This document shows positions 7,280-15,300 of a stretch of DNA of 64,000 nucleotides, piece after piece (positions within the stretch are counted from its first letter, which is position 1; every line of letters starts with the position of its first letter). The stretch comes from Streptomyces paludis. Lineage in GTDB: Bacteria > Actinomycetota > Actinomycetes > Streptomycetales > Streptomycetaceae. The position numbers were made by a program, and so were the translations under genes. The stretch is from assembly GCF_003344965.1 (NCBI RefSeq), contig NZ_CP031194.1:4526001-4590000 (forward strand). The letters run 5' to 3'. The notes beneath the pieces were generated by a model. The model saw only the letters and a list, made by a program, of their open reading frames with translations. It did no database searches and had not been told where the DNA came from.

Positions 7280-8929
7280 ATGGCGCACGAGAGCGATCAC
7301 CGCAACCACCGTTCCAGGAGTGACGCGTCGCGTTCCCGCCGTCGTCCCCTCATAGCGACGCTGGTGGCGGTCGCGGCGATCACGGGAGTCGGCTATGGCG
7401 GATACGTGGCCCTGGCGGGCGGTTCCGGCGAGGACCCCGAGGTCCGTGCGGCCACCGACCAGCTGACGAAGTTCCTCGGCGCGTGGGAGTCGGGCGACGC
7501 CGAGGCGGCCGGTTCCTTCACGGACACGCCCAGCAACGCGGAATCGCTCATCAAGTCCGTCATGACCAATCTGAAGCCGTCGAAGACCACCATCTCCGCG
7601 GGCTCGGGGAAGAAGATGGAAGGGGAGGTCTACATCCCCTTCACCGTCGAGATGGCCATCCCCGACGCCGGCGGCTACACATGGGAGTCCGAGGCCAAGG
7701 TCGTCCCCAAGCAGGGGAAATGGGAGGTCGAGTTCACCTCTCCCATGATCCATCCGAAGCTGACCTCCGGACAGACCCTCGCCCTCCAGTCCAAGAAGCG
7801 CGCCGCCGTGCTCGACACCAACGGCGACGAACTGCGGGCGCCCTCCCTGGTCGGCGCGGTCGACCCCGAGAGCGGCAAGGGGCTCTCCGGACTCCAGGCC
7901 CGGTACAACAAGCAGCTCACCGGCGGCGGAGGCGGCGCCAAGTCCGTCGCGATCGTGGACCGTCAGTCCGGGGAGGCCGTGCGGCGGCTCACCGAGGTCG
8001 GGGGCGCCGAGGCCAAGCCGGTGAAGACCACCATCGACCCGAAGGTCCAGGAAGCCGCCGCCGAGGCGCTGGACGGCGTCACGAAGAACGCCGCCATCGT
8101 CGCCATCCAGCCCTCCACCGGGCATGTCCTCGCCGCCGCCAACAACCCCGGCGGCATGAACCGCGCCCTCGAAGGCCGCTATCCGCCCGGCTCCACCTTC
8201 AAGGTCGTCACGGCCGCCGCGCTCCTCAAGGAGGGCCTGAGACCGGCCGACCCGGGCGACTGCCCCAAGTTCGCCGAGGTGAACGGCCAGAAGTTCGAGA
8301 ACCAGAACCAGTTCACGCTGCCCGACGGCGCCACTTTCAAGGACTCGTTCGCCAAGTCCTGCAACACCTTCTTCATCAACTCGCGCGCCAAGCTCTCGGA
8401 CGCGGCCCTCCACGACACGGCCGGGGCGTTCGGCATCGGCGGCGCGTGGGACGTCGGCATCAGCACGTACGACGGCAGCGTGCCCGTCGCCACGAGCGAC
8501 AACGACAAGGCCGCCTCCGCCATCGGCCAGGCACGCGTCCAGGCGTCCCCGCTGGTGATGGCCTCCATCGCGGCGACGGTCAAGGACGGCACGTTCAAGC
8601 AGCCCGTGCTCGTGCCCGACGGCGTGAAGAAGCCGTACGAGGCCCCCGCCGCCCTGGACGCGGCGGTCGTGGCGGATCTCCGCGAGATGATGCGCGCGAC
8701 GGTCACCTTTGGCTCGGGCGCGGCGCTGAAGGACCTCTCGGGCGAGCCGCACGCCAAGACCGGCACGGCCGAGTTCGGCGAGGAGACCCCGCCGCGCACC
8801 CACGCCTGGATGATCGGCTACCAGGGCGAGCAGGACATCGCGTGGGCGGTGCTGCTGGAGGACGGCGGCTCGGGCGGCAAGGACGCCGGACCGATCGCGG
8901 CGAAGTTCCTGAAGGGCGTCATCGACTGA
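7280..8929 (+). CDS. penicillin-binding protein (transpeptidase) with MecR1-type N-terminal domain
   Basis: Membrane-anchored cell-wall DD-transpeptidase of 549 residues. A basic cytoplasmic tail is followed by one transmembrane helix (about residues 22-45). Next come an NTF2-like penicillin-binding domain (about 50-170), a dimerisation region and the transpeptidase domain. All three active-site motifs are present and in order: SxxK as STFK near residue 305, SxN as SCN near 360, and KTG as KTGTAEF near 493. This is the layout of class B PBPs related to PbpA/Pbp2a. The ATG at 7280 has only a weak ribosome site, so a leaderless or near-leaderless transcript is possible. It ends 3 bp before a strong bidirectional terminator facing the metalloprotease gene. 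Confidence 0.9.
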   Translation: MAHESDHRNHRSRSDASRSRRRPLIATLVAVAAITGVGYGGYVALAGGSGEDPEVRAATDQLTKFLGAWESGDAEAAGSFTDTPSNAESLIKSVMTNLKPSKTTISAGSGKKMEGEVYIPFTVEMAIPDAGGYTWESEAKVVPKQGKWEVEFTSPMIHPKLTSGQTLALQSKKRAAVLDTNGDELRAPSLVGAVDPESGKGLSGLQARYNKQLTGGGGGAKSVAIVDRQSGEAVRRLTEVGGAEAKPVKTTIDPKVQEAAAEALDGVTKNAAIVAIQPSTGHVLAAANNPGGMNRALEGRYPPGSTFKVVTAAALLKEGLRPADPGDCPKFAEVNGQKFENQNQFTLPDGATFKDSFAKSCNTFFINSRAKLSDAALHDTAGAFGIGGAWDVGISTYDGSVPVATSDNDKAASAIGQARVQASPLVMASIAATVKDGTFKQPVLVPDGVKKPYEAPAALDAAVVADLREMMRATVTFGSGAALKDLSGEPHAKTGTAEFGEETPPRTHAWMIGYQGEQDIAWAVLLEDGGSGGKDAGPIAAKFLKGVID

Positions 8930-8932
8930 CGG

Positions 8933-8968
8933 CCACGGCCCTCCGAGCGGCCGGACGGAGGGCCGTGG
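8933..8968. terminator. bidirectional terminator between convergent genes
   Basis: Perfect 13-bp stem (8933-8945 with 8956-8968) and a 10-nt loop between the PBP gene and the convergent metalloprotease gene. It is followed by short CTCAGGAACG-type direct repeats at about 8970-9010. Confidence 0.8.
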
Positions 8969-9001
8969 ATCCCTCAGGATCGCTCAGGCACTCAGGAACG
9001 C

Positions 9002-10366
9002 TCAGGAACGCTCCACCCGTACCAGGAAGTTGTCGTCCGGCTCCCGCGAAAGCACCGAGATCCGCACCCGGTTCTCCTTGTCGGTGAAGGACGTCCCGGG
9101 ACCGTACGGCGCGTCCGACAGCTCCGCGTGCACGTTGGGCCGCCGCGTACAGCCGCCGCTGTTCTCCCTGCTGTCCGAGACCGTCACCGGGCCGCGCCCG
9201 GTGTCCACGCCCGAATCGACGCGGTAGATGAGGACGCCCGGCGCGCAGACCGCCTCGTCGTTGCCCGCCCGGGTCCGTACCTCGACCGCGTACCCCGACT
9301 CCTTGGAGACCGGTACGAAGACGATCTTCGGGCCGTCGGGAAGCGCCAGCGGGGAGAGCAGGAAGTCGCTCGAACCCCGCTCCGAGGCGCAGCCGATCTG
9401 CTCGTCGTCGAGCCAGCCGAGCTTCCACTTGTGCCAGCCCAGCAGATCGTTGTTGGCGCCCCAGTCCTCGGACATGATGTCCCAGTGCCCGACCGCGCCG
9501 CCGCCCTCCGCCGTGTAGAGGTCGGGGAGGCCGAAGACATGGCCGTTCTCGTGCGGCAGCACCCGGTAGCCGGTGTCGACGTACGAGCCGGAGCCGTCGT
9601 CCTGGCGGCTGTAGACGAAGGACGTGTTGGCGAGCGGCACCCCGTCCGCGTGCGGCGCGTCGGCGTTGCCGGAGAACGTCACGGACAGGACGGTGTCCAG
9701 CGCCGACGGCCCGGCGTTGGGTGTGACCAGGATGTTCACCAGGTCGTACGCGCTGAAGTCCACGTCCGTGTCGGTGGCGGCCACGATGTCCTCGACGAGC
9801 CGCCGGTAGCCGGGCTCGTACGGTGACCCGCGCTCGATCCCGTACTCCGCGAACGGCATCGGCATCCGCAGCCAGTCCCGGACCGGGGCCTCGGCGCGGT
9901 AGTCGAGCCGCCCGTACGAGCTGGTCCTGAACCACTCGGACGTCTGCGGGAAGAACTCGGCGAGCCGCTCCGTCGCCTTCACCGGGCCCACCGCGTCCGG
10001 GAAGTCGATCATGAGGTTGAGGGCGCGGATCCGCCCGGTGGAGCGGGAGTAGCCGGCCGGGGTGGGCAGCCCCTCCGACATCTGGACGGCGGTGGCGGCG
10101 GCGATACGGCACGGGCCGAGCGCCGAGCCGGTGCTGCCTCCGGGGCCCGCGGAGGCGCGGGTGGGGTGCGGGAGGGTGCCGCTCGCCGAGGTCAGGGCGG
10201 CGAGGGCGAGCGCGGTGAGGCCGGCGAGGGCGCCGAGCCTGCGGGTGGTGTGCGTACTGCGGGTGCTGCGCGTACTGCCCGCGCTGTGGCTGTCGTGGTC
10301 ACTTCTCTTGGTCCACTCGCCGCCGGCACGTCCGCCGGCTCTGCCTATCCCACGCCTCTGCTGCAT
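9002..10366 (-). CDS. secreted M6-family (immune inhibitor A-like) metalloprotease
   Basis: 454 residues. A long basic N-region precedes a hydrophobic stretch with small residues ending in ASA near residue 70, giving a plausible secretion signal. The zinc site is HENGHVFGLPDLY near residue 270: HExxH followed by G and D at the positions typical of M6 domain proteases. The downstream SEDWGANNDLLGWHKWKLGW segment, rich in Trp, is also characteristic of the family. M6 proteases are extracellular and degrade host or environmental peptides. The ATG at 10366 follows GAAGG; the frame continues upstream but with non-protein-like composition. It is divergent from a TetR gene with a near-ideal operator between them. 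Confidence 0.85.
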   Translation of the reverse strand: MQQRRGIGRAGGRAGGEWTKRSDHDSHSAGSTRSTRSTHTTRRLGALAGLTALALAALTSASGTLPHPTRASAGPGGSTGSALGPCRIAAATAVQMSEGLPTPAGYSRSTGRIRALNLMIDFPDAVGPVKATERLAEFFPQTSEWFRTSSYGRLDYRAEAPVRDWLRMPMPFAEYGIERGSPYEPGYRRLVEDIVAATDTDVDFSAYDLVNILVTPNAGPSALDTVLSVTFSGNADAPHADGVPLANTSFVYSRQDDGSGSYVDTGYRVLPHENGHVFGLPDLYTAEGGGAVGHWDIMSEDWGANNDLLGWHKWKLGWLDDEQIGCASERGSSDFLLSPLALPDGPKIVFVPVSKESGYAVEVRTRAGNDEAVCAPGVLIYRVDSGVDTGRGPVTVSDSRENSGGCTRRPNVHAELSDAPYGPGTSFTDKENRVRISVLSREPDDNFLVRVERS

Positions 10367-10527
10367 CCGGCCGCCTTCGGTCGCGCGGCAGTCGGCGGTT
10401 CTGACTGCTCTCCGTTCGATCACCCTCCGTCGGTCGGCGTGTCGGCGCCCGCTGGGTGCGCCGATCGTGGGTTCTTCCACCCTTGTGATCCAGATCACAT
10501 GAGGGCGTGAAATATCCGGGGAGGGGC

Positions 10528-10576
10528 TCCCCGTTTGCACCTGTGTCCCCGAGAAACGGGGAGGTGTTCCCCGTTT
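10528..10576. promoter_or_regulatory. TetR-type operator cluster, three TCCCCGTTT boxes
   Basis: TCCCCGTTT occurs at 10528-10536 and 10568-10576 and inverted at 10554-10562. The last two form a perfect 23-bp palindrome (AAACGGGGA, 5-bp spacer, TCCCCGTTT). It ends 67 bp before the TetR start and about 190 bp from the divergent protease start, so it could control both. Confidence 0.6.
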
Positions 10577-10643
10577 ACCTGGGCATTGCCAAGGGTTCAC
10601 CGAAGCTTGACGAAGACTCCGAAGGATGAAGGAAGCGCGACAC

Positions 10644-11378
10644 GTGACCACCGTCAGCGACACCACGGCAGCCGGAACGGCGTCCAAAGAGGCGGCGTCC
10701 GGAGCGGCGTCCCAGGCGGCGGCGCCCGCCGCGGCCCGCCGCGTCACCCGGCCGCGCGCGGACGCCCTGCGCAACCGGGAGCGGATCGTCGCGGCGGCAC
10801 GCGAGATGTTCGTGGAGTACGGTTCAGAGGCGCCGCTGGACGAGATCGCCCGGCGCGCCGGCATCGGCAACGCCACCCTGTACCGCCACTTCCCCGACCG
10901 TCGTGCCCTCATCCACGGCGTCGTCCGGTCGGTCATGTCCCGTACGGCCGACATCGCGGAGCGGCTCCTCGCCGAGGACGCGGCGTCCGAGCGGCCCGAC
11001 CCGTTCGGCGCGCTGTGCCGCTTCGTGCACGCGTCGGCCGACGAGCGGATCGGGGCGCTCTGCCCGATGCTCTCGGAGACCTTCGAGCAGGACCGCCCGG
11101 ATACGCGAGCCGAGCGGGAGCGGCTCGAAGGGCTCGCCGAGCGTCTGATGGAGCGGGCGCGCGTGGCCGGCCAGCTGCGTACGGATGTCACCGTCACCGA
11201 CGTGATGATGGCGCTGTCCCAGCTCACCCGCCCGCTGCCGGACTCGGCGTGCCTGAACCTGGACCGGTTCACCCACCGGCACATCCAGCTGCTTCTCGAC
11301 GGTATGGCGGCCCCCGCCCGCTCCGTACTGCCGGGAACCGCCGCGACCACGGAGGACCTGCTGCCCACCGCCCGGTGA
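10644..11378 (+). CDS. TetR-family transcriptional regulator
   Basis: About 244 residues with an alanine-rich N-terminal tail (about 40 residues) before the HTH: REMFVEYGSEAPLDEIARRA and GIGNATLYRHFPDRRALI. The GTG at 10644 is preceded by GGAAG at 9 bp. The in-frame ATG at 10626 has its purine run touching the start codon and is less likely. The C-terminal domain has the pattern of SCO-type regulators that sit next to EmrB/QacA pumps (CPMLSETFEQ, DRFTHRHIQLLLDG). An MFS pump follows 229 bp downstream on the same strand, and a 23-bp palindrome lies upstream. Likely an autoregulated repressor of the pump, the protease, or both. Confidence 0.85.
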   Translation: MTTVSDTTAAGTASKEAASGAASQAAAPAAARRVTRPRADALRNRERIVAAAREMFVEYGSEAPLDEIARRAGIGNATLYRHFPDRRALIHGVVRSVMSRTADIAERLLAEDAASERPDPFGALCRFVHASADERIGALCPMLSETFEQDRPDTRAERERLEGLAERLMERARVAGQLRTDVTVTDVMMALSQLTRPLPDSACLNLDRFTHRHIQLLLDGMAAPARSVLPGTAATTEDLLPTAR

Positions 11379-11530
11379 GGTGAGCCCATGAGCCACACGA
11401 AACACACGAGCACGCACAAGTGTGCGAGCCCCGTAGAGAACCCGCGCGGCTGAGTCGACGAGCTGACGAATCGACGAGTCGATGAGCGCGGGTTCCATGA
11501 CCCGTCACGGCCTCGACACGGCCCCGCCAT

Positions 11531-11572
11531 GACTTCGTAAGTCCCGCAGCGTCGCCTGTACTTACGTACCTA
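11531..11572. promoter_or_regulatory. paired ACTTACG boxes upstream of the MFS gene
   Basis: GACTT-CGT-AAGTC (palindrome, 11531-11543) contains ACTTACG on the minus strand. GTACTTACGTACC at 11558-11570 carries the same core on the plus strand. The two boxes lie 35-75 bp before the MFS start, a suitable place for an operator or an activator site. They are unlike the boxes in front of the TetR gene. Confidence 0.4.
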
Positions 11573-11606
11573 TTTCGCCCTTCCGTACCCTTAGGTGGCT
11601 ACCTCC

Positions 11607-13148
11607 ATGTCAGAAACAGCCGAGAAGAGGCTCCCCGACGCGGGAGCCGCGCTTCCCGATCCGAACCGCTGGAAGGCGCTGGTGTTCATCGCCGTCGCCC
11701 AGCTGATGGTCGTGCTCGACGCGACGATCGTGAACATCGCGCTGCCCTCCGCCCAGCAGGACCTGGGGATATCGGACGGCAACAAGCAGTGGGTCATCAC
11801 CGCGTACGCCCTCGCCTTCGGCGGTCTGCTGCTCTTCGGCGGCCGTATCGCCGACCTGTGGGGCCGTAAGCGCGCCTTCGTCGTCGGCCTGATCGGCTTC
11901 GCCGCCGCGTCCGCCATCGGCGGCGCCGCCAACGGCGAGGCGGTGCTGCTCGGCGCCCGCGCGCTCCAGGGTGTCTTCGGCGCGCTGCTCGCGCCGGCCG
12001 CGCTGTCGCTGCTCGCGGTGACCTTCACCGACGCCAAGGAGCGGGCGAAGGCGTTCGGCATCTTCGGTGCGATCGCCGGTGGCGGTGGCGCCGTCGGTCT
12101 GATCCTCGGTGGCTTCCTCACCGAGTACCTGGACTGGCGCTGGACGTTCTTCGTCAACATCCCGTTCGCCGTCGTGGCCGCGCTCGGCGCGTACTTCGTG
12201 ATCCGGGAGCCCGCGGGCGGCCGGAACCGCTCCGCGCTGGACATCCCCGGTGTCGTCCTGTCGACGCTGGGTCTGGTCTCGCTGGTGTACGGCTTCACGC
12301 GCGCCGAGTCCGACGGCTGGGGCGACATCACGACCATCTCGCTCTTCGTCGCCTCCGCGGTCCTGCTGGGCCTCTTCGTCGCCGTCGAGTCGCGGGTCAA
12401 GAACCCGCTGCTGCCGCTGCGCGTGGTCACCAACCGGAACCGCGCCGGTGTCTACCTCTCGCTGGGCCTCGCCATCATCGGCATGTTCGGCCTGTTCCTC
12501 TTCCTGACCTACTACCTCCAGGTCGTCGAGGGATACTCGCCGGTCAAGACGGGCTTCGCGTTCCTGCCGATGATCGTCGGCATGATCACGGGCTCGACCC
12601 AGATCGGCGCCCGGCTGATGACCCGCGTCCCGCCGCGGCTGCTGATGGGCCCCGGCTTCCTGGTCGCCGCCGTCGGCATGCTGCTGCTCACCCAGCTGGA
12701 GATCGGCTCCTCGTACACGACCCTGATCCTGCCGGCGGAGCTGCTGCTCGGACTGGGCATGGGTACGGCGTTCATGCCGGCCATGTCGCTGGCCACGCAC
12801 GGCATCGAGCCGCGCGACGCGGGCGTCGCCTCCGCGATGGTGAACACCTCGCAGCAGGTGGGCGGCGCGATCGGGACGGCGCTGCTGAACACGATCGCCG
12901 CGTCCGCCACGACCTCGTACCTCGCCTCGCACGCGGCGGGTGCGAACGATCAGAAGCTGCTCGCCCTCCAGGGCCTGGTGGCCGGCTTCTCCAGCGCGAT
13001 CTGGTGGGCCGTCGGCATCCTGGTCGTCGCCTCGGCGATCGCGGTCACCTTCATCAACACCGGTCGCCCCGGCACCTCCCCGGCCGCTTCGGGCGGAGCG
13101 GGCGACGGCGCCGAGGACGAGTTGGTGCTGCCGGTGGCGATGCACTGA
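11607..13148 (+). CDS. MFS multidrug efflux pump, DHA2 (EmrB/QacA) type
   Basis: 513 residues with 14 predicted membrane helices. Signature motif C-like and D1 elements are visible: LDATIVNIALPSAQQDLG in the first helix and loop, and GGRIADLWGRKR in the first cytoplasmic loop. These define the 14-TMS drug:H+ antiporter group. The ATG at 11607 has AGGTGG at 9 bp; the GTG at 11595 lies inside that site. It follows a TetR gene, suggesting drug-inducible efflux. It ends in a strong terminator shared with the convergent MarR gene. The substrate is not predictable. Confidence 0.9.
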   Translation: MSETAEKRLPDAGAALPDPNRWKALVFIAVAQLMVVLDATIVNIALPSAQQDLGISDGNKQWVITAYALAFGGLLLFGGRIADLWGRKRAFVVGLIGFAAASAIGGAANGEAVLLGARALQGVFGALLAPAALSLLAVTFTDAKERAKAFGIFGAIAGGGGAVGLILGGFLTEYLDWRWTFFVNIPFAVVAALGAYFVIREPAGGRNRSALDIPGVVLSTLGLVSLVYGFTRAESDGWGDITTISLFVASAVLLGLFVAVESRVKNPLLPLRVVTNRNRAGVYLSLGLAIIGMFGLFLFLTYYLQVVEGYSPVKTGFAFLPMIVGMITGSTQIGARLMTRVPPRLLMGPGFLVAAVGMLLLTQLEIGSSYTTLILPAELLLGLGMGTAFMPAMSLATHGIEPRDAGVASAMVNTSQQVGGAIGTALLNTIAASATTSYLASHAAGANDQKLLALQGLVAGFSSAIWWAVGILVVASAIAVTFINTGRPGTSPAASGGAGDGAEDELVLPVAMH

Positions 13149-13230
13149 CGGCGACGGCGGCACGGCGGACGGGCACCGTACGTACGTAACTGAACAGCAC
13201 GGCACAACAGAACAACAACAGAACAGAAAC

Positions 13231-13280
13231 CGGATCTGCCCTGGTACGGCCGCGAACTCAGCGGCGCCAGGGCAGATCCG
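13231..13280. terminator. bidirectional terminator, MFS / MarR
   Basis: 14-bp perfect stem (13231-13244 with 13267-13280) around a 22-nt loop that contains the stop codon of the convergent MarR gene at 13258. Confidence 0.7.
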
Positions 13281-13770
13281 CGCCCGTACCCTCCGGCTGG
13301 AGCCCGTCGGCCATCACGCGCATGATCTCCCCGAGCTGCCCCAGCTGCTCCGGCGAGAGCCGGTCGAAGAGCGCCTGCCGTACGGCGGCCACATGGCCGG
13401 GCGCGGCGCGCTGGAGCACCTTCTCGCCCTCGTCCGTCAGGAACGCGTTCTGGCCGCGCTTGTCGGAGGGACAGTCCTCGCGCTGCACCCAGCCGTGCTT
13501 CTCCAGCCGCGCGATCGCGTGCGAGAGCCGCGATCTGGTGATCTTCGCGTCCATCGCCAGCTGCGTCATCCGCATCCGACGCCGCGGCGCCTGCGCGAGA
13601 TGCACGAGCAGTGCGTAGTAGATGTGCGGCATACCGGAGTCCCTTTGGAGCTGCCGGTCGAGATGGTCCTCCAGCAGCGTGGTCGCGTGGAGGTATACGC
13701 GCCAGACACGCTGTTCCTCGTCGCTGAGCCAGCGCGGCTCCTGGTCGCTGTCGCTGCCGGTGGATGCCAT
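13258..13770 (-). CDS. MarR-family transcriptional regulator
   Basis: About 170 residues with the winged helix of the MarR family. The recognition-helix region MTQLAMDAKITRSRLSHAIA is followed by the wing segment GWVQREDCPSDKRGQNAFLT, with the usual D.R motif. The start at 13770 (MASTGSD) has GGAGAG at a spacing of 7 bp; alternative starts at 13776 and 13797 are worse. The gene is divergent from a DODA-type dioxygenase across about 170 bp of AT-rich DNA carrying a TTGA/TCAA palindrome. The pairing suggests that it senses an aromatic compound or oxidant and controls the dioxygenase. Confidence 0.88.
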   Translation of the reverse strand: MASTGSDSDQEPRWLSDEEQRVWRVYLHATTLLEDHLDRQLQRDSGMPHIYYALLVHLAQAPRRRMRMTQLAMDAKITRSRLSHAIARLEKHGWVQREDCPSDKRGQNAFLTDEGEKVLQRAAPGHVAAVRQALFDRLSPEQLGQLGEIMRVMADGLQPEGTGADLPWRR

Positions 13771-13840
13771 GGTCATGCTCTCCACTCTACTCGTCATTGA
13801 AAGTTAAATTAAATGCGGATAGGGTGAGCGCGGGGCAATG

Positions 13841-13854
13841 CTTGAGGATTCAAG
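13841..13854. promoter_or_regulatory. MarR-type operator CTTGA-GGAT-TCAAG
   Basis: Perfect 5-bp inverted repeat with a 4-bp spacer, of the TTGA/TCAA kind bound by many MarR dimers. It lies in the divergent promoter region and is followed by TATAGG, a possible -10 element for the dioxygenase gene. Confidence 0.5.
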
Positions 13855-13942
13855 TATAGGCCCCGTCAACAGCTGCCCATAGCTGTCTACAGCCATTGAG
13901 GGCCGTGACAGCAGGGCCGAGAATCCGGACCGGGGAGTCGCC

Positions 13943-14761
13943 ATGACCGCCATGAGTACCGCCACCGCGCGCACCGACGCCGAGCCCGCGCCGACGCGCA
14001 TGCCGGCCCTCTATCTCTCCCACGGCGCCCCGCCGCTCGCGGACGACCCGGTCTGGCCCGGCGAACTGGCCGCCTGGTCCGCGGACCTGCCCCGCCCCAA
14101 GGCGATCCTGATGGTCTCCGCGCACTGGGAGGAGGCCCCGCTCGCACTCGGCGCGACCGTGCCCGTACCGCTGGTGTACGACTTCTGGGGCTTCCCGGAG
14201 CACTACTACCGGGTGCGGTACGACGCGCCCGGCGCGCCCGGGCTCGCGGACTCCGTGCGCAAGCTGCTGCGCGTCCCGGGGACGCCCGTACAGGACGTGC
14301 CGGACCGGGGGCTCGACCACGGGGCGTACGTACCGCTCGTGGAGATGTTCCCCGACGCGGACATCCCCGTGCTCCAGATATCCCTGCCCACGCTGGACCC
14401 GCGCAAGCTGCTTGAGGTCGGGCGGCGGCTGGCGCCGCTGCGGGACGAGGGCGTGCTGATCGTCGGCAGCGGTTTCTTCACCCACAACCTGGCCGCGCTG
14501 CGGCACACCGGCGGAGGGGTGCCCGGCTGGTCCTCGGAGTTCGACGACTGGGGCGCGCGGGCGCTGGCGGACCAGGACATCGACGCGCTGCTCGACTTCG
14601 AGCACAAGTCCCCGGCCGGCCGGCTGGCCCATCCGCGCACGGAGCACTTCGCCCCCCTCTTCGTCACGCTCGGCGCGTCGCAGGACGAGCTGGGCAGCGG
14701 GCGGAGCGTCATCGACGGATTCTGGATGGGGATGGCGAAGAGATCAGTGCAGTTCGGCTGA
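13943..14761 (+). CDS. class III extradiol ring-cleavage dioxygenase (DODA/LigB type)
   Basis: 272 residues, the family's usual length. Fe/Zn-binding histidines of the DODA group are visible: LYLSHGAPP (His about 27), VSAHWEE (about 61), GLDHGAYVPL (about 124) and RTEHFAPLF (about 233). The family opens catechol-type rings, including DOPA, by inserting O2, and acts in the cytosol. GGGGAG precedes the first ATG at 13943. The divergent MarR gene and the operator between them suggest substrate-responsive control. Its 3' end abuts the remnant of a GNAT gene on the other strand. The physiological substrate is unknown. Confidence 0.88.
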   Translation: MTAMSTATARTDAEPAPTRMPALYLSHGAPPLADDPVWPGELAAWSADLPRPKAILMVSAHWEEAPLALGATVPVPLVYDFWGFPEHYYRVRYDAPGAPGLADSVRKLLRVPGTPVQDVPDRGLDHGAYVPLVEMFPDADIPVLQISLPTLDPRKLLEVGRRLAPLRDEGVLIVGSGFFTHNLAALRHTGGGVPGWSSEFDDWGARALADQDIDALLDFEHKSPAGRLAHPRTEHFAPLFVTLGASQDELGSGRSVIDGFWMGMAKRSVQFG

Positions 14762-15148
14762 CCGGCGCGGCGGCGCCGGGGCGCTTCCCGTACCACGCCG
14801 CATCCCCGTACCCGTCGAATTTCCGCCCCGCCTCGTCGTACGTGCCGATGTGACGGACGCGGGGACGGCGCCTCCGGAACTGAGAGCGGCGCCGCCGGGG
14901 CCGGGGAAGGCGCTGCTGGTCGCGTATCCCGGAATGCGGGCAGACGCGACATCCTGAGCAACCAAAAGCCGGTGCGGCCCGTCTTCCGGGTGAGAGCGCA
15001 GCCGGCCAAGCCGCTGATCGGGGGTGAAAGGGGTGGTGTCAAAGGTGATGGCAGTCTCACGCACGTAGTGGTTGTAGAGGTCGGTCAGCGCCTCAAGATC
15101 GGCTTCCTCGCCCGGCCTGACCTGCACTTCTGTACGTACGTACGACAC
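14762..15148 (-). pseudogene. broken GNAT acetyltransferase (phosphinothricin acetyltransferase-like)
   Basis: The GTG at 15148 has GGGGAGAACAG upstream and begins a normal Pat-like N-terminus (VRPGEEADLEALTDLYNHYV, then ETAITFDTTPFT, then GYATSSAF near residue 75). After that point the reading frame becomes meaningless. The expected C-terminal end of the family (GRKF..Y.DAAWY.K) is still readable in a different minus-strand frame at about 14770-14855 as EAGRKFDGYGDAAWYGK. The acetyl-CoA-binding centre between them is gone. About 70 residues have therefore been deleted and the frame shifted, and the product cannot be functional. Confidence 0.75.
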
Positions 15149-15208
15149 CTGTTCTCCCCGGTTCGCGGCACAGGGTACTGCATGATCAGAAAATCTCCGC
15201 ACCGGAGG

Positions 15209-15234
15209 GGAATTCTGTCCGGATTCCAGTCGTT
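15209..15234 (+). promoter_or_regulatory. SigR-type promoter of hrdD (GGAAT-N18-GTT)
   Basis: GGAAT at 15209-15213 and GTT at 15232-15234 are separated by exactly 18 bp, the consensus of the disulfide-stress sigma factor SigR. It lies about 67 bp before the hrdD start. hrdD is a known SigR target in Streptomyces coelicolor, which supports this call. Confidence 0.7.
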
Positions 15235-15300
15235 GTTTCCAACGGATGCAGGGCACCCGGGAGGGTGTCGCGACTACTCAGTTCAGCAAGGGAGCTCAGC

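Noticed and set aside
9002..11530. An 842-residue version of the M6 protease starting at 11530
   Set aside because: The extra 388 residues overlap the divergent TetR gene antisense and are low-complexity; the ATG at 10366 has a ribosome site and precedes the signal peptide.
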